Below, piece after piece: positions 25,241 to 34,367 of a stretch of 64,000 bases of DNA; within the stretch, counting starts at the first letter, position 1; each line of letters begins with the position of its first letter. The DNA is taken from the NCBI GenBank assembly GCA_004299845.1, contig CP036201.1:744001-808000 (forward strand). Direction: 5' to 3'. The position numbers were made by a program, and so were the translations under genes. This stretch comes from Verrucomicrobia bacterium S94. GTDB taxonomy: Bacteria > Verrucomicrobiota > Kiritimatiellia > Kiritimatiellales > Pontiellaceae. The notes under the pieces are model-generated. The model was not told where the DNA came from and did not search any database. It saw nothing but the letters and a program-made list of their open reading frames with translations.

Positions 25241-26593
25241 ATGAGTAGCCGTGCCGGGAATTTCCGTTGGACGATCTGTGTTCTGCTGTTTCTGTCGGTT
25301 CTGATTAATTATCTGCATCGGCTCAGTATCAGTGTGCTGAAAACACCGCTGAGCGAAATGTTCGGCTGGAGCAATACAGATTACGGCTATATTTCCGGTG
25401 CATTTTCCTTTGCCTATGCCTTCGGTTATCTGCTCGGAGGCCGCTTAAGTGACCGGTGGGGAGTACAGAAGGCATATCCCTGGTTTGTGGGGGTATGGAG
25501 TTTCTTTGCGGGATTGCATGGTTTGGCGGTGCTGCTGGATTTTGAAACCACCGTTTCCGCTATTGCTCCGGAAATCCGGACGACGTTTCCCTGGCTGGTG
25601 ATATCGGTTGTCACGGTTCCGATGACGGCTGCCGGATTCATTTATGGCCGTATTGCTCTGGGATTATGCCAGGGCGGAAACTTTCCGGCAGCCATTAAAA
25701 CGGTGGCGGAATGGTTTCCGGAAAAAGAAAGAGCTCTGGCGACGGGCTGGTTCAACGCGGGCTCCAACGCCGGGGCAATGCTCTGTCCACTGCTTGTGAG
25801 TTTTCTGTTCAGCACAGTGGGGTTTCAGCTGACGTTCTATATTACCGGAGTGATTGGTCTGCTCTGGGTCATTGCATGGAAACTTCTTTATCGACCGCCG
25901 GCGGAGCATCCGCGACTTTCAGGGGAAGAACGGGCCTATATTCAGGAAGGGCAGCCGGATAATGAAGAGATTCCGGTGAAGGTTCCGTGGCTTAAACTGT
26001 TTGGATACCGCGCGGCGTGGGCATATCTGATTGCCAGTATTCTCGCCGGGCCGGCGTGGAGTTTTTATCAGTTTTTCCTGCCCGATTTTCTGCAGAAAGG
26101 ATTTGCCCTTTCGCAGGCGGCGACCGGCGGCTGGACCAGTGCCTTTTTTGTGGTGGCCACTGCCGGTGGAATTCTGGGGGGCTGGTTTGCGGGTAAGCTG
26201 ATGGCCAGAGGATGGACGCTTAATAAGGCGCGGAAAACCGCATTGCTGGTCTGCGCTCTCTGTGTGGCCCCGATCTATTTTGCGCCATTTGTTCCGGCGG
26301 TCTGGATGGCGGTACTGATTGCGGGAATTGCAGGGTCGGCGCATCAGGGATGGTCGGCCAACCTTTTCAGTGTGGTGGCCGATACCATGCCGCGTGAAAC
26401 GATCAGTTCGGTTGTGGGCATGGGCGGTTTTACGGCGTACATGACCGGCGGTTTTGTGAATATCATTACCGGGTCCATTCTGGACCGGACAGGAAGTTAT
26501 GTGCCTGTTTTTGCCTATTTTTCCGGGATGTATCTGCTTTCTCTGGTCGTTATCCAGTTGCTGGTGCCTCAGATCGGGAAAAAGCGGTATTAG
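25241..26593 (+). CDS. MFS transporter, anion:cation symporter family (ExuT-like)
   Basis: A 450-residue inner-membrane carrier with about 12 hydrophobic segments. It matches the ACS/hexuronate transporter pattern: RWTICVLLFLSVLINYLHRLSISVL at the first helix, GGRLSDRWGVQKAY (MFS loop 2-3 motif), and ALGLCQGGNFPAAIKTVAEWFP followed by KERALATGWFNAGSNAGA, which is typical of ExuT and related uronate or acidic-sugar carriers. It ends the long sulfatase/GH16 operon (45-base gap) and probably brings in the acidic or oligomeric product. It could therefore feed UxaB/UxaA. The exact substrate is an inference. Confidence 0.88.
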   Translation: MSSRAGNFRWTICVLLFLSVLINYLHRLSISVLKTPLSEMFGWSNTDYGYISGAFSFAYAFGYLLGGRLSDRWGVQKAYPWFVGVWSFFAGLHGLAVLLDFETTVSAIAPEIRTTFPWLVISVVTVPMTAAGFIYGRIALGLCQGGNFPAAIKTVAEWFPEKERALATGWFNAGSNAGAMLCPLLVSFLFSTVGFQLTFYITGVIGLLWVIAWKLLYRPPAEHPRLSGEERAYIQEGQPDNEEIPVKVPWLKLFGYRAAWAYLIASILAGPAWSFYQFFLPDFLQKGFALSQAATGGWTSAFFVVATAGGILGGWFAGKLMARGWTLNKARKTALLVCALCVAPIYFAPFVPAVWMAVLIAGIAGSAHQGWSANLFSVVADTMPRETISSVVGMGGFTAYMTGGFVNIITGSILDRTGSYVPVFAYFSGMYLLSLVVIQLLVPQIGKKRY

Positions 26594-26684
26594 AGGCCTG
26601 CTGAATGCGGTAAACCGGAAGTTTTCAATGGTGATAATGACAGGTAATTTTTCCACATGAGCGTTTTAGAGGAACTTTGATTTG

Positions 26685-27524
26685 ATGGATGGTGCGTTCA
26701 AGCCGCTGAAGTTTCAGACTCCGGTTTATGAAGAGGGGCAACCGGTTTTTCCGGAAGCTCCGATTCGGGTGACGCCGTATATGCTGCATAATATACGGAA
26801 CTGGAAATGGGAAGTGGAGATCAAGGTGTTGACTCTGCAGTATGTGATGAGCGGGTATATTTTGTATCGTTTGGGTGAGCAGACTGTGGAAGCGACCCGG
26901 GGAATGTGTTTTCTTTTCCGACCGGGGCAGAAACTGGTAGGGCGGGCTATAGATGGTAAACCGGTGACAATGTTTGCGGCGCACTTTGAAGACCTGCCGG
27001 ATGTGGGGGAAGATGCTGGTGTTATTCATGCTCCGATTCGGGAGGTGACTCTTTTTGAAGAGACTGCGGAATATGCTGTGAAATGCCGGCAGTACGATGG
27101 CGTCCGCTCTGATATTCAGACAGAAACGGCACTGCGCCAATTATTCCATCTACTGCAGGATAATCTGGCGGTCGGCGGTCTCAGTGCAGTCCAGTTGTTG
27201 GTGGAGGAGTTGCTGGAGAAGATTAAACGGAATCTAGACGGTGACTGGCGGGTGGAGGTGATGTGTGAAATAACAGGACTTTCACGCTCGCAGCTTACCC
27301 GCTGGTTTAACCGGCTTACCGGTACGTCTCCAAACCGATATGTAATCGAGTGTCGTATTGCCCGGGCGATTCAGTTGCTTGGGATGACAACCAGCTCGGT
27401 TTCTGAAATTGCTGATACGCTGGGCTATACCGATGTGCCTTTTTTTATCCGGCAGTTCCGGAAAGAAACCGGTGTTTCTCCGGGATCATTGCGGAAGCTT
27501 AAAAATAGGAATATGACACAATAG
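26685..27524 (+). CDS. AraC family transcription regulator
   Basis: A ~279-residue regulator. The N-terminal half looks like a cupin sensory domain (YVMSGYILYRLGEQTVEATRGMCF, FRPGQKLVGRA). The C-terminal ~100 residues form the AraC double helix-turn-helix (WRVEVMCEITGLSRSQLTRWFN, then SVSEIADTLGYTDVPFFIRQF and a GVSPGSLRK ending). ATG 26685 is chosen because AGAGGAA lies 10 bases before it; a TTG one codon earlier is also possible. It follows the MFS gene and precedes the Gfo/Idh gene on the same strand, and is a plausible activator of the sulfatase operon or of the oxidoreductase/DUF1080 pair. Confidence 0.88.
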   Translation: MDGAFKPLKFQTPVYEEGQPVFPEAPIRVTPYMLHNIRNWKWEVEIKVLTLQYVMSGYILYRLGEQTVEATRGMCFLFRPGQKLVGRAIDGKPVTMFAAHFEDLPDVGEDAGVIHAPIREVTLFEETAEYAVKCRQYDGVRSDIQTETALRQLFHLLQDNLAVGGLSAVQLLVEELLEKIKRNLDGDWRVEVMCEITGLSRSQLTRWFNRLTGTSPNRYVIECRIARAIQLLGMTTSSVSEIADTLGYTDVPFFIRQFRKETGVSPGSLRKLKNRNMTQ

Positions 27525-27586
27525 TCCAGTTATTGGGAGGATAGTTTTCTTAGGAATCCGGGGTGGTTTTGCTATATTTATTCACT

Positions 27587-28888
27587 ATGAAAACAGATAA
27601 AAGTACCTCCGTCATATCTCGCCGCAGTACGCTGAAAGCCGGTGTTATTACTGCCGGTGCTGTTGCCGCACCTACAATTATTCCTTCTTCGGTTCTCGGC
27701 GATAAAGCACCGTCGAAAATGCTGACTATGGGCTTTATCGGTGTCGGTAACCAGGGCACAAAAGTGAATATGAAAAACTTTCTGCAGCAGGAGGATTGCC
27801 GGGTGATTGCGGTCTGCGATGTGAAGGCGAAAAACCAGGCCAATGCACAGCATATCGTGAATGAGAAATACGGCGATAAAGGATGCGCCGGTATTCCCGA
27901 TTTCCGCGATCTGCTGGCGAGGGATGATATTGATGCCGTCTGTATCTCCACACCGGACCACTGGCATGTTCCGCTTTCGATTCTTTCCATGGAGGCCGGT
28001 AAGCATGTGATCAGCGAAAAGCCGACCCTGACGATTGCCGAGGGGCGCGAGCTGGTGAATGTACAGAAGAAGACCGGAAAGGTGTTCACGGTCGGTCTCG
28101 AGGATCGTGCGGTCATTCACTATTATAAACTGGCTGAAGCGGTCCGCAACGGAGCTATCGGCGATCTGATAAAAATCGATGTCGGCCTGCCCTACAAATC
28201 CTGGAGCTATCCGAATCTGCCGGAAATCCCTGTTCCCGATGATTTCAACTACAGAATGTGGCTGGGTCCTGCGCACTATAAGCCGTACACGGCAAACCGT
28301 ACGGAACCGCAGGCCTGGAGGCAGCAGGATGCTTTTGCGGCAGGTGTTCTGACTGACTGGGGGATGCATCTGTGTGATACCGCTCAGGTCGCCAATTTCT
28401 CCGAACGGACCAGCGCGGTGAAAGTGGAACCCGTTAAGTTCATTATTCCGAAGAATTCCATGAATGATGTCCCGAATTATTTCGACCTGAAATTTACCTA
28501 TGCAAACGGTGTGACGATGAATGTACTCTCGTCGCAGCCCCGTATCATGTTCTATGGCACAAAGGGCTGGTGCGGATGCGACGGCTGGCGCGGGCAGCTG
28601 ATGGCGCACGATAAAAAGATTCTGAAGGCTAAATATGAAAACAGCAGAATCTGGAAGATGCCTCCCTATGAACAACGCAATTTCCTTGATGTTGTACTCA
28701 AAGGTGCGAAGCCGAATTATGATGCCGAGGATCTGCATCGTCTGAGCACGACTCTACTGACCGGTTCCATTGCCATGAAGCTGAACCGGACGGTCAAGTG
28801 GGATCCGGAAAAGGAAGAGTTTCCTGACGATGAAGAAGCTAATGCTCTTCGTTCCCGCAAGGCTTCTGAGGACTGGAAAAACGCTTAA
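27587..28888 (+). CDS. Gfo/Idh/MocA family oxidoreductase, Tat-exported
   Basis: A ~433-residue NAD(P)-dependent sugar oxidoreductase. The N-terminus is a twin-arginine signal (SRRSTLKAGVITAGAVAAP), so the enzyme is folded with its cofactor and then exported. The Rossmann motif is MGFIGVGNQGTK. The active-site block is VISEKPTLTIAEGRELV, with the EKP Lys, and is followed by the WLGPAHYKPY segment typical of the secreted PVC group members. Members of this family oxidise the C3 hydroxyl of glycosides. The gene lies just before a DUF1080 protein, a family that cleaves 3-keto-glycosides. No Shine-Dalgarno precedes ATG 27587, and a TATATT element ends 8 bases upstream, so the mRNA may be leaderless. 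Confidence 0.88.
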   Translation: MKTDKSTSVISRRSTLKAGVITAGAVAAPTIIPSSVLGDKAPSKMLTMGFIGVGNQGTKVNMKNFLQQEDCRVIAVCDVKAKNQANAQHIVNEKYGDKGCAGIPDFRDLLARDDIDAVCISTPDHWHVPLSILSMEAGKHVISEKPTLTIAEGRELVNVQKKTGKVFTVGLEDRAVIHYYKLAEAVRNGAIGDLIKIDVGLPYKSWSYPNLPEIPVPDDFNYRMWLGPAHYKPYTANRTEPQAWRQQDAFAAGVLTDWGMHLCDTAQVANFSERTSAVKVEPVKFIIPKNSMNDVPNYFDLKFTYANGVTMNVLSSQPRIMFYGTKGWCGCDGWRGQLMAHDKKILKAKYENSRIWKMPPYEQRNFLDVVLKGAKPNYDAEDLHRLSTTLLTGSIAMKLNRTVKWDPEKEEFPDDEEANALRSRKASEDWKNA

Positions 28889-28997
28889 ATCACCCCGAGA
28901 TTACATTGAATATGCGGGAAAAATGATGTTCCGAATTCGTGTGTTCAGTGGATTCGATGGTTAACTGAATAGTATCAATTAGAGACGGAGGCAGGCC

Positions 28998-29768
28998 ATG
29001 AAACAATGGATTATCTACGTTGCATTGCTGTTTTCTTTCGGCGTATTGGCTGAAGAGGGATTTCATCAATACAAAAGTCAGGGAGTGACGTGGACCCCGA
29101 AAATTCCGGGACAGGATTGGATTGTTCATCAGAAGGATCGTCCGCAGCCGCCGCGCGTTAAACCCGCACCGTATAAGGGAATGACGCCGCCGCCGTCGGA
29201 CGCCATCGTTCTTTTTGACGGAACGTCACTCGATAAACTGCATACGAAATGTCCGGTTATCGACGGAGCCATCCGGATCAATGGAGGTCTTTCGAGTAAG
29301 GATGCATTCGGTGACTGCCAGCTTCATATCGAATGGCGGACGCCGACAGAGATCAATACTGACAAGATCAATAATTCGGGCAACAGCGGAATTTTCCTGA
29401 TGGGGAAATATGAAATTCAGGTTTTTGATTCTTATTCGGTTGAGCTCTATGCCGACGGCTCGGCTGCTGCGGTGTACGGTCAAACACCGCCGATGTTTAA
29501 TGTCTGCCGCAAACCGGGTGAATGGCAGACCTATGATATCTATTTTAAAGCTCCGGTTTTCAAGGACGGCAAACTGGTGACTCCGGCGTATGTTACAGTG
29601 ATGCACAATGGGGTCTTTGTTCACGTCAATACGGAGATTACCGGACCGACCCGGCATAATAAGGTGCTGCCCTATGAAGCTCACGAGGCTAAACGTCCGT
29701 TCTGGATTCAGGCCCACGGCAGTCCGGTTGAGTATCGCAACATATGGATAAGAGATCTTGAAAAATGA
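28998..29768 (+). CDS. DUF1080 / 3-keto-disaccharide hydrolase domain protein, secreted
   Basis: A 256-residue exported protein (signal peptide about residues 1-18, ending GVLA). It has the PF06439 concanavalin-like fold: AIVLFDGTSLDKL opening, FGDCQLHIEWRTP, NSGNSGIFLMGKYEIQVFDSY, then CRKPGEWQTYDIYFKAP, VTVMHNGVFVHVN and a QAHGSPVEYRNIWIR ending. Characterised members split 3-keto-glycosides, so together with the upstream Gfo/Idh enzyme this makes an oxidise-then-cleave pair. GGAGGCAGG precedes the ATG. The 109-base gap from the oxidoreductase has no terminator. Which glycan it acts on is unknown. Confidence 0.85.
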   Translation: MKQWIIYVALLFSFGVLAEEGFHQYKSQGVTWTPKIPGQDWIVHQKDRPQPPRVKPAPYKGMTPPPSDAIVLFDGTSLDKLHTKCPVIDGAIRINGGLSSKDAFGDCQLHIEWRTPTEINTDKINNSGNSGIFLMGKYEIQVFDSYSVELYADGSAAAVYGQTPPMFNVCRKPGEWQTYDIYFKAPVFKDGKLVTPAYVTVMHNGVFVHVNTEITGPTRHNKVLPYEAHEAKRPFWIQAHGSPVEYRNIWIRDLEK

Positions 29769-29793
29769 AGAGGCCGGCGGCGGAGTGCATCTG

Positions 29794-30480
29794 CTATTTT
29801 CCGGACGCTTTGACGAGGGCGAAGAAACGGTCCTCGTACTTTTCCCATAGATTATTGAGTTTCAGCATTTTGGCCAGACCGTTGATTTTTGAGGGATCGC
29901 GCGAGGCTTCAAGAAACGCTTTGTCGATGTTATCGATCAGGCGTTTTTTCATATCAACGGACTGCTGCTGAAAATCCTGCATATTGCCCTGAGCAGAATG
30001 CTGTACCAGATCAACCATCAGTTTCATCAGGCAGACCTGCCATGGATCATCCACCCCGACCAGAATAGCACTCAGCGGATCATCTTTTGCTGCAACCTCC
30101 TTTTTTACGCGGTCCAGTACATTATTAATATGGTCGGTGACCATGTATTCCTTCAGTTCCTGTTTTTCCAGTGTGAAGCCATACTGGATAATCCGGAGTT
30201 CATTGGCGTGTTCCCGGAGCCAGTCGGCATATGCCTGAGCATCAGCACCCAGATCTCCGACATCGACCTGTCCCAGAGACTGCGGGGTGATGATGGCCGG
30301 TTTCAGGGCCTTTAAATGGCCCTCGCGCACGATGACGGTGTCGATGCGGTCCATCTGCTGACAGACGAGGTGGTAATTAACCACGGTATCGCCGAAGGTT
30401 TCCAGTTGACCGGACGGTGTAGTGATCAGCTCGGTATTGTTTACCGCATACCAGAAATCAAATTGTTTATCTGTGCTCAT
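29794..30480 (-). CDS. Conserved-looking hypothetical protein downstream of smc
   Basis: A 228-residue protein I do not recognise. It has no signal peptide or membrane segment and should be cytoplasmic. The first ~65 residues look like a small beta domain (KQFDFWYAVNNTELITTP, VNYHLVCQQMDRIDTVIVREG). The rest is helical and acidic/basic mixed (VTDHINNVLDRVKKEVAAKDD, FLEASRDPSKINGLAKMLKL). It lies 91 bases after the end of smc on the same strand and may be co-transcribed with it. No clear Shine-Dalgarno is visible before its ATG. The convergent DUF1080 gene ends 25 bases away. Coding status is supported by length and codon pattern, not by a known family. Confidence 0.65.
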   Translation of the reverse strand: MSTDKQFDFWYAVNNTELITTPSGQLETFGDTVVNYHLVCQQMDRIDTVIVREGHLKALKPAIITPQSLGQVDVGDLGADAQAYADWLREHANELRIIQYGFTLEKQELKEYMVTDHINNVLDRVKKEVAAKDDPLSAILVGVDDPWQVCLMKLMVDLVQHSAQGNMQDFQQQSVDMKKRLIDNIDKAFLEASRDPSKINGLAKMLKLNNLWEKYEDRFFALVKASGK

Positions 30481-30571
30481 AAAAACGATTATCTTTTTTT
30501 GTATACCAGAAAGTTCACAGCTTCTGACCGGTCTTCGGGATAAACGCTCAATACCGGTCGGTTTTTCGTGT

Positions 30572-31240
30572 TTATTTCATATTTTTTTCATTTGCCTGAT
30601 AGTCGGCAAACTTCATGGAAACAACCTTTGAAATACCGCGGGTCTGCATCGTTACACCATAGATTACACTGGCTGCGGCAATCGTCTGGCGGCTGTGAGT
30701 AATAATGATGAACTGCGACTGAGTCAGGAAGTCGGTGAGTGCTTCGACAAAGCGGTTGATGTTGGCATCGTCCAGTGCCGCGTCAAGTTCATCGAGTACA
30801 CAGAATGGGCTCGGTTTCACTTTAAACAGCGAGAAGAGCAAAGCCACCGCCGTCATTGTGCGTTCTCCACCGGATAACAATGAGATGGTCTGCAGTTTTT
30901 TTCCGGGCGGACGGGCAATGATTTCGATACCCGCCTCCAGAACGTCTTCATCGTCAGTCAGAACCAGTTTTGCCGAGCCGCCGCCGAAGAGTTTCTTGAA
31001 CATTTCCTGAAACTCGGCATTCACTTTGTCGAACGTATTTTTAAAGAGTTCTGTGGTGGTGCTGTTGATAGTTTTGATCATTTCAAGCAGCTGTTGTTTG
31101 GCGGCAGACAGATCCTCCTGCTGTTTCATCAGGAAGGCGTAGCGCTCTTCATGTTCTGCATGTTCTTCGATGGCCACCAGGTTGACCGGTCCCATTGAGT
31201 CCAGTTTGGCCCGCAGCTCGGCTACGCGGGTTTCGATCAC
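30572..31240 (-). CDS. smc: SMC ATPase, C-terminal part (separated by frameshift)
   Basis: About 222 residues forming the end of the SMC protein: the last coiled coil (VAELRAKLDSMGPVNLVAIEE), the ABC signature LLSGGERTMTAVALLFSLF and the Walker B/D-loop PFCVLDELDAALDDANINRF. The H-switch ITHSRQTI is also present. It cannot work alone because Walker A is on the N-terminal part at 31237-34146. Reading back across 31241-31321 in this frame gives a sensible SMC continuation (YHITKEELAEADPPQWEN), which shows that the break is a single missing base near 31318-31320. Confidence 0.88.
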   Translation of the reverse strand: MIETRVAELRAKLDSMGPVNLVAIEEHAEHEERYAFLMKQQEDLSAAKQQLLEMIKTINSTTTELFKNTFDKVNAEFQEMFKKLFGGGSAKLVLTDDEDVLEAGIEIIARPPGKKLQTISLLSGGERTMTAVALLFSLFKVKPSPFCVLDELDAALDDANINRFVEALTDFLTQSQFIIITHSRQTIAAASVIYGVTMQTRGISKVVSMKFADYQANEKNMK

Positions 31241-34146
31241 TTCACGTTCCGGAATTTCATCGTTTTCCCATTGCGGAGGGTCGGCTTCCGCCAGTTCTTC
31301 TTTCGTGATGTGATAGGCCCGGTGATACGCTCCAGGGCATTATCATACCTCATTTTGAACTCAGCCTTTTCCACTTCAAATTTTGATTTTCTGTTCTGTT
31401 CGGTCTCAAGATCCTTCCGGATTCCCCGGAGGCGGTTTTCGGCCGTGGTCAGCAGTTGTATGGTTTCTTCGCGGCGCGAACGTTCCGCTTCCAGTGTCCG
31501 GGAGGTTTCTTCCAGCCGCTCTTCCAGCGGCTGGATCCTGCTCTGCTCCTCTTCGATGGAAATTCTAAGATCTTCAATGCGGCGGTTATAGGAATCCACG
31601 CCGCTCGACCGCTCGTTGATCAGTTCTTCAAGTTCCGCGATGCGGGCTTCCATCGGCTGTTTCCGATTGTTCAGATGTTCCAGAATATTGGTCTTCTGCG
31701 AGTAGATAATCCGGTGTTCGGAGGTAACCTGCAAAGCACAGTTCCTCTCTTCCTCCAGAGTCGTCAGCATGCGGGTCTGCTCGGCACTGGTCTGGCGCAC
31801 CTCGGCCTGACGGTCGCGGCACTCCTTCAGTTCTGTCGCCAGTTTCTGTCTGAGCTCCGTACCTTCGCTCTCGTTTTCCTGCAGACTGTTCAGTTCAAAC
31901 GTTACCGTTTCAATGCGATCCCGGGCTGTTTTCGTTTCCCGGACAATGACCTGTTTTTCACCCTCCTGCAACGCGAGTTCGCGGCGGAACTCTTCGAGCA
32001 TACTGCGCGCATGGTTGATGGTTTCGGCAATGGTGGATTCATCAGAGCGTAGCGTGTCCAGTTCGGTTTCCAGCGATTGGATTTCCTGTTCCAGTGTGGA
32101 AATTTCGTCCTGCAGCTGCTCACGCATCTGATGGCGGGCGAGAGGACTTTTGTCTTCCGTTCCCGGCATCCAGAGCTCGGAGGAACCGCATCCGGATACA
32201 ACGGTTCCATTCTGGGTGACAACAACCGTATCGGCGGAAAGGACGTCCGGAATTTCAACTTCGGACCCCACCACGCGGACATTCCAGAAGAGCCGGCGAA
32301 TCAGTGGGGCAACCGTATCGTCAAACGTAATGCAGTCGAGCAATGACCGGCCAATGGCCGAAGAGTCAAGTTGTGCCTCCTCTTTTGAGGAGGCAACGCT
32401 CAGAAGGCGCACACTGCCGGCTTCATTATCGCGCAGCCAGTTAAGGGTCTCGCGGGCGAGGGCTTCATCGCGAACCACAATGGCATCGATGCATGGACGA
32501 AGAATCGCTTCCAGTGCTGTCTGGTATTCCGGCGATGTGGTCATCTGTTCGGCCAGCGGGCCGATAATGCCTGAACGGTCGGGGGTAAAATCATCCTTGG
32601 GATTGAGCAGGATCTGTGCACCGGGCGGGAAGCCTTCCTGACGCGCTTCACCACCGGAGAGCATTTCGTGCCGGGCGCGTTTGGCCGCGACGGTTTTCTG
32701 CAGCTCGTTGAGTTTGCGCTCGTTTTCAACAATGCGGTCTTTACGTGATGCGCGGTCTGAATTGAGATTGTTCAATGTTTCAGCCTGCTCAGATACCTTA
32801 TCCTGAAGCATTTCCACCATGGCGGTCATTTCCGCTTCACGCTCCGTGTACGAAGCCAGAGAGCGTTCCAGTTCGGCCTTTTCGGTGGCCAGCCGCTCTT
32901 TTTTCAGCATGGCCTCGCGGTCGCGCGCATCCAGTGCATTGAGTTCATTCTGCATTTTGGAGGCTCGGGAATCGAGGGCCACGGATTCATTGCGCAGATC
33001 ATTAAGCGCCAGGCGGGTGGCGTTCATTTTTTCCTCGGCCTGTTTCTGAATCTCGGTAACCTTTTCCAGTTCTATGCCGGCGGCCTCTTTGGCGACTTCC
33101 GCCTCCTGGATATCGTGAATGATTTTTTCGAGTTCTGCACGGTGGGCTTCCAGGCGAACCCGCGCTTCTTCAGTTTCCTGCGTATTGCGCTGCGCGAGGG
33201 TCGTCAGCTCGGCAATGCGGTCGGTGTTCATGGTAATCAGGTTTCTGGTTCGTTCCAGTTCACTTCGTGCACCGGAAGCCTGTTCCATGGCCCGGGATAT
33301 GGTTTCTTCCAGCTGAGTCAGAGCGGCCCGCGAGCTTTCAGCCTCCTTTTCGGCTGATTCCACCTGGGCGTGAAGTTCGCTGACTTTGTGCTCCAGTACC
33401 TGCAGTTCGCCGGTCAGTTCATTGAGTTTCTGTGCATATTCTGTGAGGCGCTGATTGGTGACATAGATATCGAGGGTGCGCATCTCTTCGGAAAGTTCCT
33501 TATAGCGGCGCGCCTTACCGGCCTGGCGCTGCAGCGAAATAATCTGACGCTTCACTTCACGGACCACATCGTCCAGCCGCAGCAGGTTGGCTTCGGTGTG
33601 TTCGAGTTTGCGCAGAGCCTCTTTTTTGTCGGCTTTGTATTTCGTGATTCCGGCGGCTTCCTCGAAGACGATTCGACGGTCGTCGGCCCGTGCAGAAAGA
33701 ATCTGGTCGATTTTACCCTGTTCCAGTACGGAGTAGGAATCCGTGCCGACGCCGGTGTCCATGAACAGGCGCTGAATATCCTTCAGTCGGCAGGCTTTAC
33801 GATTGAGAAAATAGCCGGATTCGCCGGAGCGGAAAACGCGGCGGGTAATGCAGACTTCGTCGTATTCGATTCCGAGAGCTTCCGAGCAGTCGGCCAGTGT
33901 AATGCTGACTTCTGCCATACCCAGCGGTTTGGCGGAATCGGTACCGTTGAAAATGACATCCTCCATTTTCGCCCCGCGCAGGGCACGGGCGCGCTGCTCA
34001 CCAAGCACCCAGCGAACCGCGTCGGAAACATTACTTTTTCCACAACCATTCGGGCCCACAATCGCTGTCATGCCCGGCTCGAAGTCCAGCTTGGTCTTGT
34101 TCGCGAAGCTTTTAAATCCAACAATTTCAAGGGTTTTCAGATACAC
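31237..34146 (-). CDS. smc: SMC chromosome-condensation ATPase, N-terminal part (frameshifted)
   Basis: Structural maintenance of chromosomes protein, which condenses and segregates DNA with ScpA/ScpB. The N-terminal head begins VYLKTLEIVGFKSFANKT and has Walker A GPNGCGKSNVSDAV, then a Q-loop region and a long coiled coil (about residues 165-500). The hinge (SGIIGPLAEQMTTSPEYQTA ... VVTQNGTVVSGCG, about 510-650) and the return coil follow. The start is a GTG at 34146 with GGAGGAAGA before it; an upstream ATG gives a non-homologous extension. The frame fails at 31318-31320 (CCC on the + strand). One added C restores an intact protein of ~1190 residues, the normal SMC length, so this is very likely a sequence error in an essential gene. 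Confidence 0.9.
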   Translation of the reverse strand: MYLKTLEIVGFKSFANKTKLDFEPGMTAIVGPNGCGKSNVSDAVRWVLGEQRARALRGAKMEDVIFNGTDSAKPLGMAEVSITLADCSEALGIEYDEVCITRRVFRSGESGYFLNRKACRLKDIQRLFMDTGVGTDSYSVLEQGKIDQILSARADDRRIVFEEAAGITKYKADKKEALRKLEHTEANLLRLDDVVREVKRQIISLQRQAGKARRYKELSEEMRTLDIYVTNQRLTEYAQKLNELTGELQVLEHKVSELHAQVESAEKEAESSRAALTQLEETISRAMEQASGARSELERTRNLITMNTDRIAELTTLAQRNTQETEEARVRLEAHRAELEKIIHDIQEAEVAKEAAGIELEKVTEIQKQAEEKMNATRLALNDLRNESVALDSRASKMQNELNALDARDREAMLKKERLATEKAELERSLASYTEREAEMTAMVEMLQDKVSEQAETLNNLNSDRASRKDRIVENERKLNELQKTVAAKRARHEMLSGGEARQEGFPPGAQILLNPKDDFTPDRSGIIGPLAEQMTTSPEYQTALEAILRPCIDAIVVRDEALARETLNWLRDNEAGSVRLLSVASSKEEAQLDSSAIGRSLLDCITFDDTVAPLIRRLFWNVRVVGSEVEIPDVLSADTVVVTQNGTVVSGCGSSELWMPGTEDKSPLARHQMREQLQDEISTLEQEIQSLETELDTLRSDESTIAETINHARSMLEEFRRELALQEGEKQVIVRETKTARDRIETVTFELNSLQENESEGTELRQKLATELKECRDRQAEVRQTSAEQTRMLTTLEEERNCALQVTSEHRIIYSQKTNILEHLNNRKQPMEARIAELEELINERSSGVDSYNRRIEDLRISIEEEQSRIQPLEERLEETSRTLEAERSRREETIQLLTTAENRLRGIRKDLETEQNRKSKFEVEKAEFKMRYDNALERITGPITSRKKNWRKPTLRNGKTMKFRNVK

Positions 34147-34253
34147 AGAATCTTCCTCCAAAAAAACGATTGCCGAAACTAGCACAATCCGCAGAACGGA
34201 GAAAAACCGAAACTGGCCGGAAATCAGGTGTTGCCATAACGTTCCGATGGTTG

Positions 34254-34299
34254 AAAAAAGGAGCCGGGGCGGCCTCGGCCGTCCGGAACTCGGCCGAGG
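34254..34299 (-). terminator. Rho-independent terminator (minus strand)
   Basis: On the minus strand a 9-bp GC stem (CCTCGGCCG/CGGCCGAGG) is followed by GC-rich sequence and then T6. It lies 69 bases after the response-regulator stop and before smc. A second hairpin with 8-bp arms (AACCGCCG/CGGCGGTT) sits between it and the stop. Together they end the symporter-kinase-regulator operon. Confidence 0.6.
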
Positions 34300-34367
34300 A
34301 GCCGGAACCGTCAACCGCCGCGTTTTTCCGGCGGTTCCGCTCGGTCTGATTCTCCCGGTTGAAACGC

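Noticed and set aside
30572-31240. Independent small ABC-type ATPase
   Set aside because: It has signature and Walker B but no Walker A, and its upstream frame continues the SMC coiled coil; it is the end of smc.
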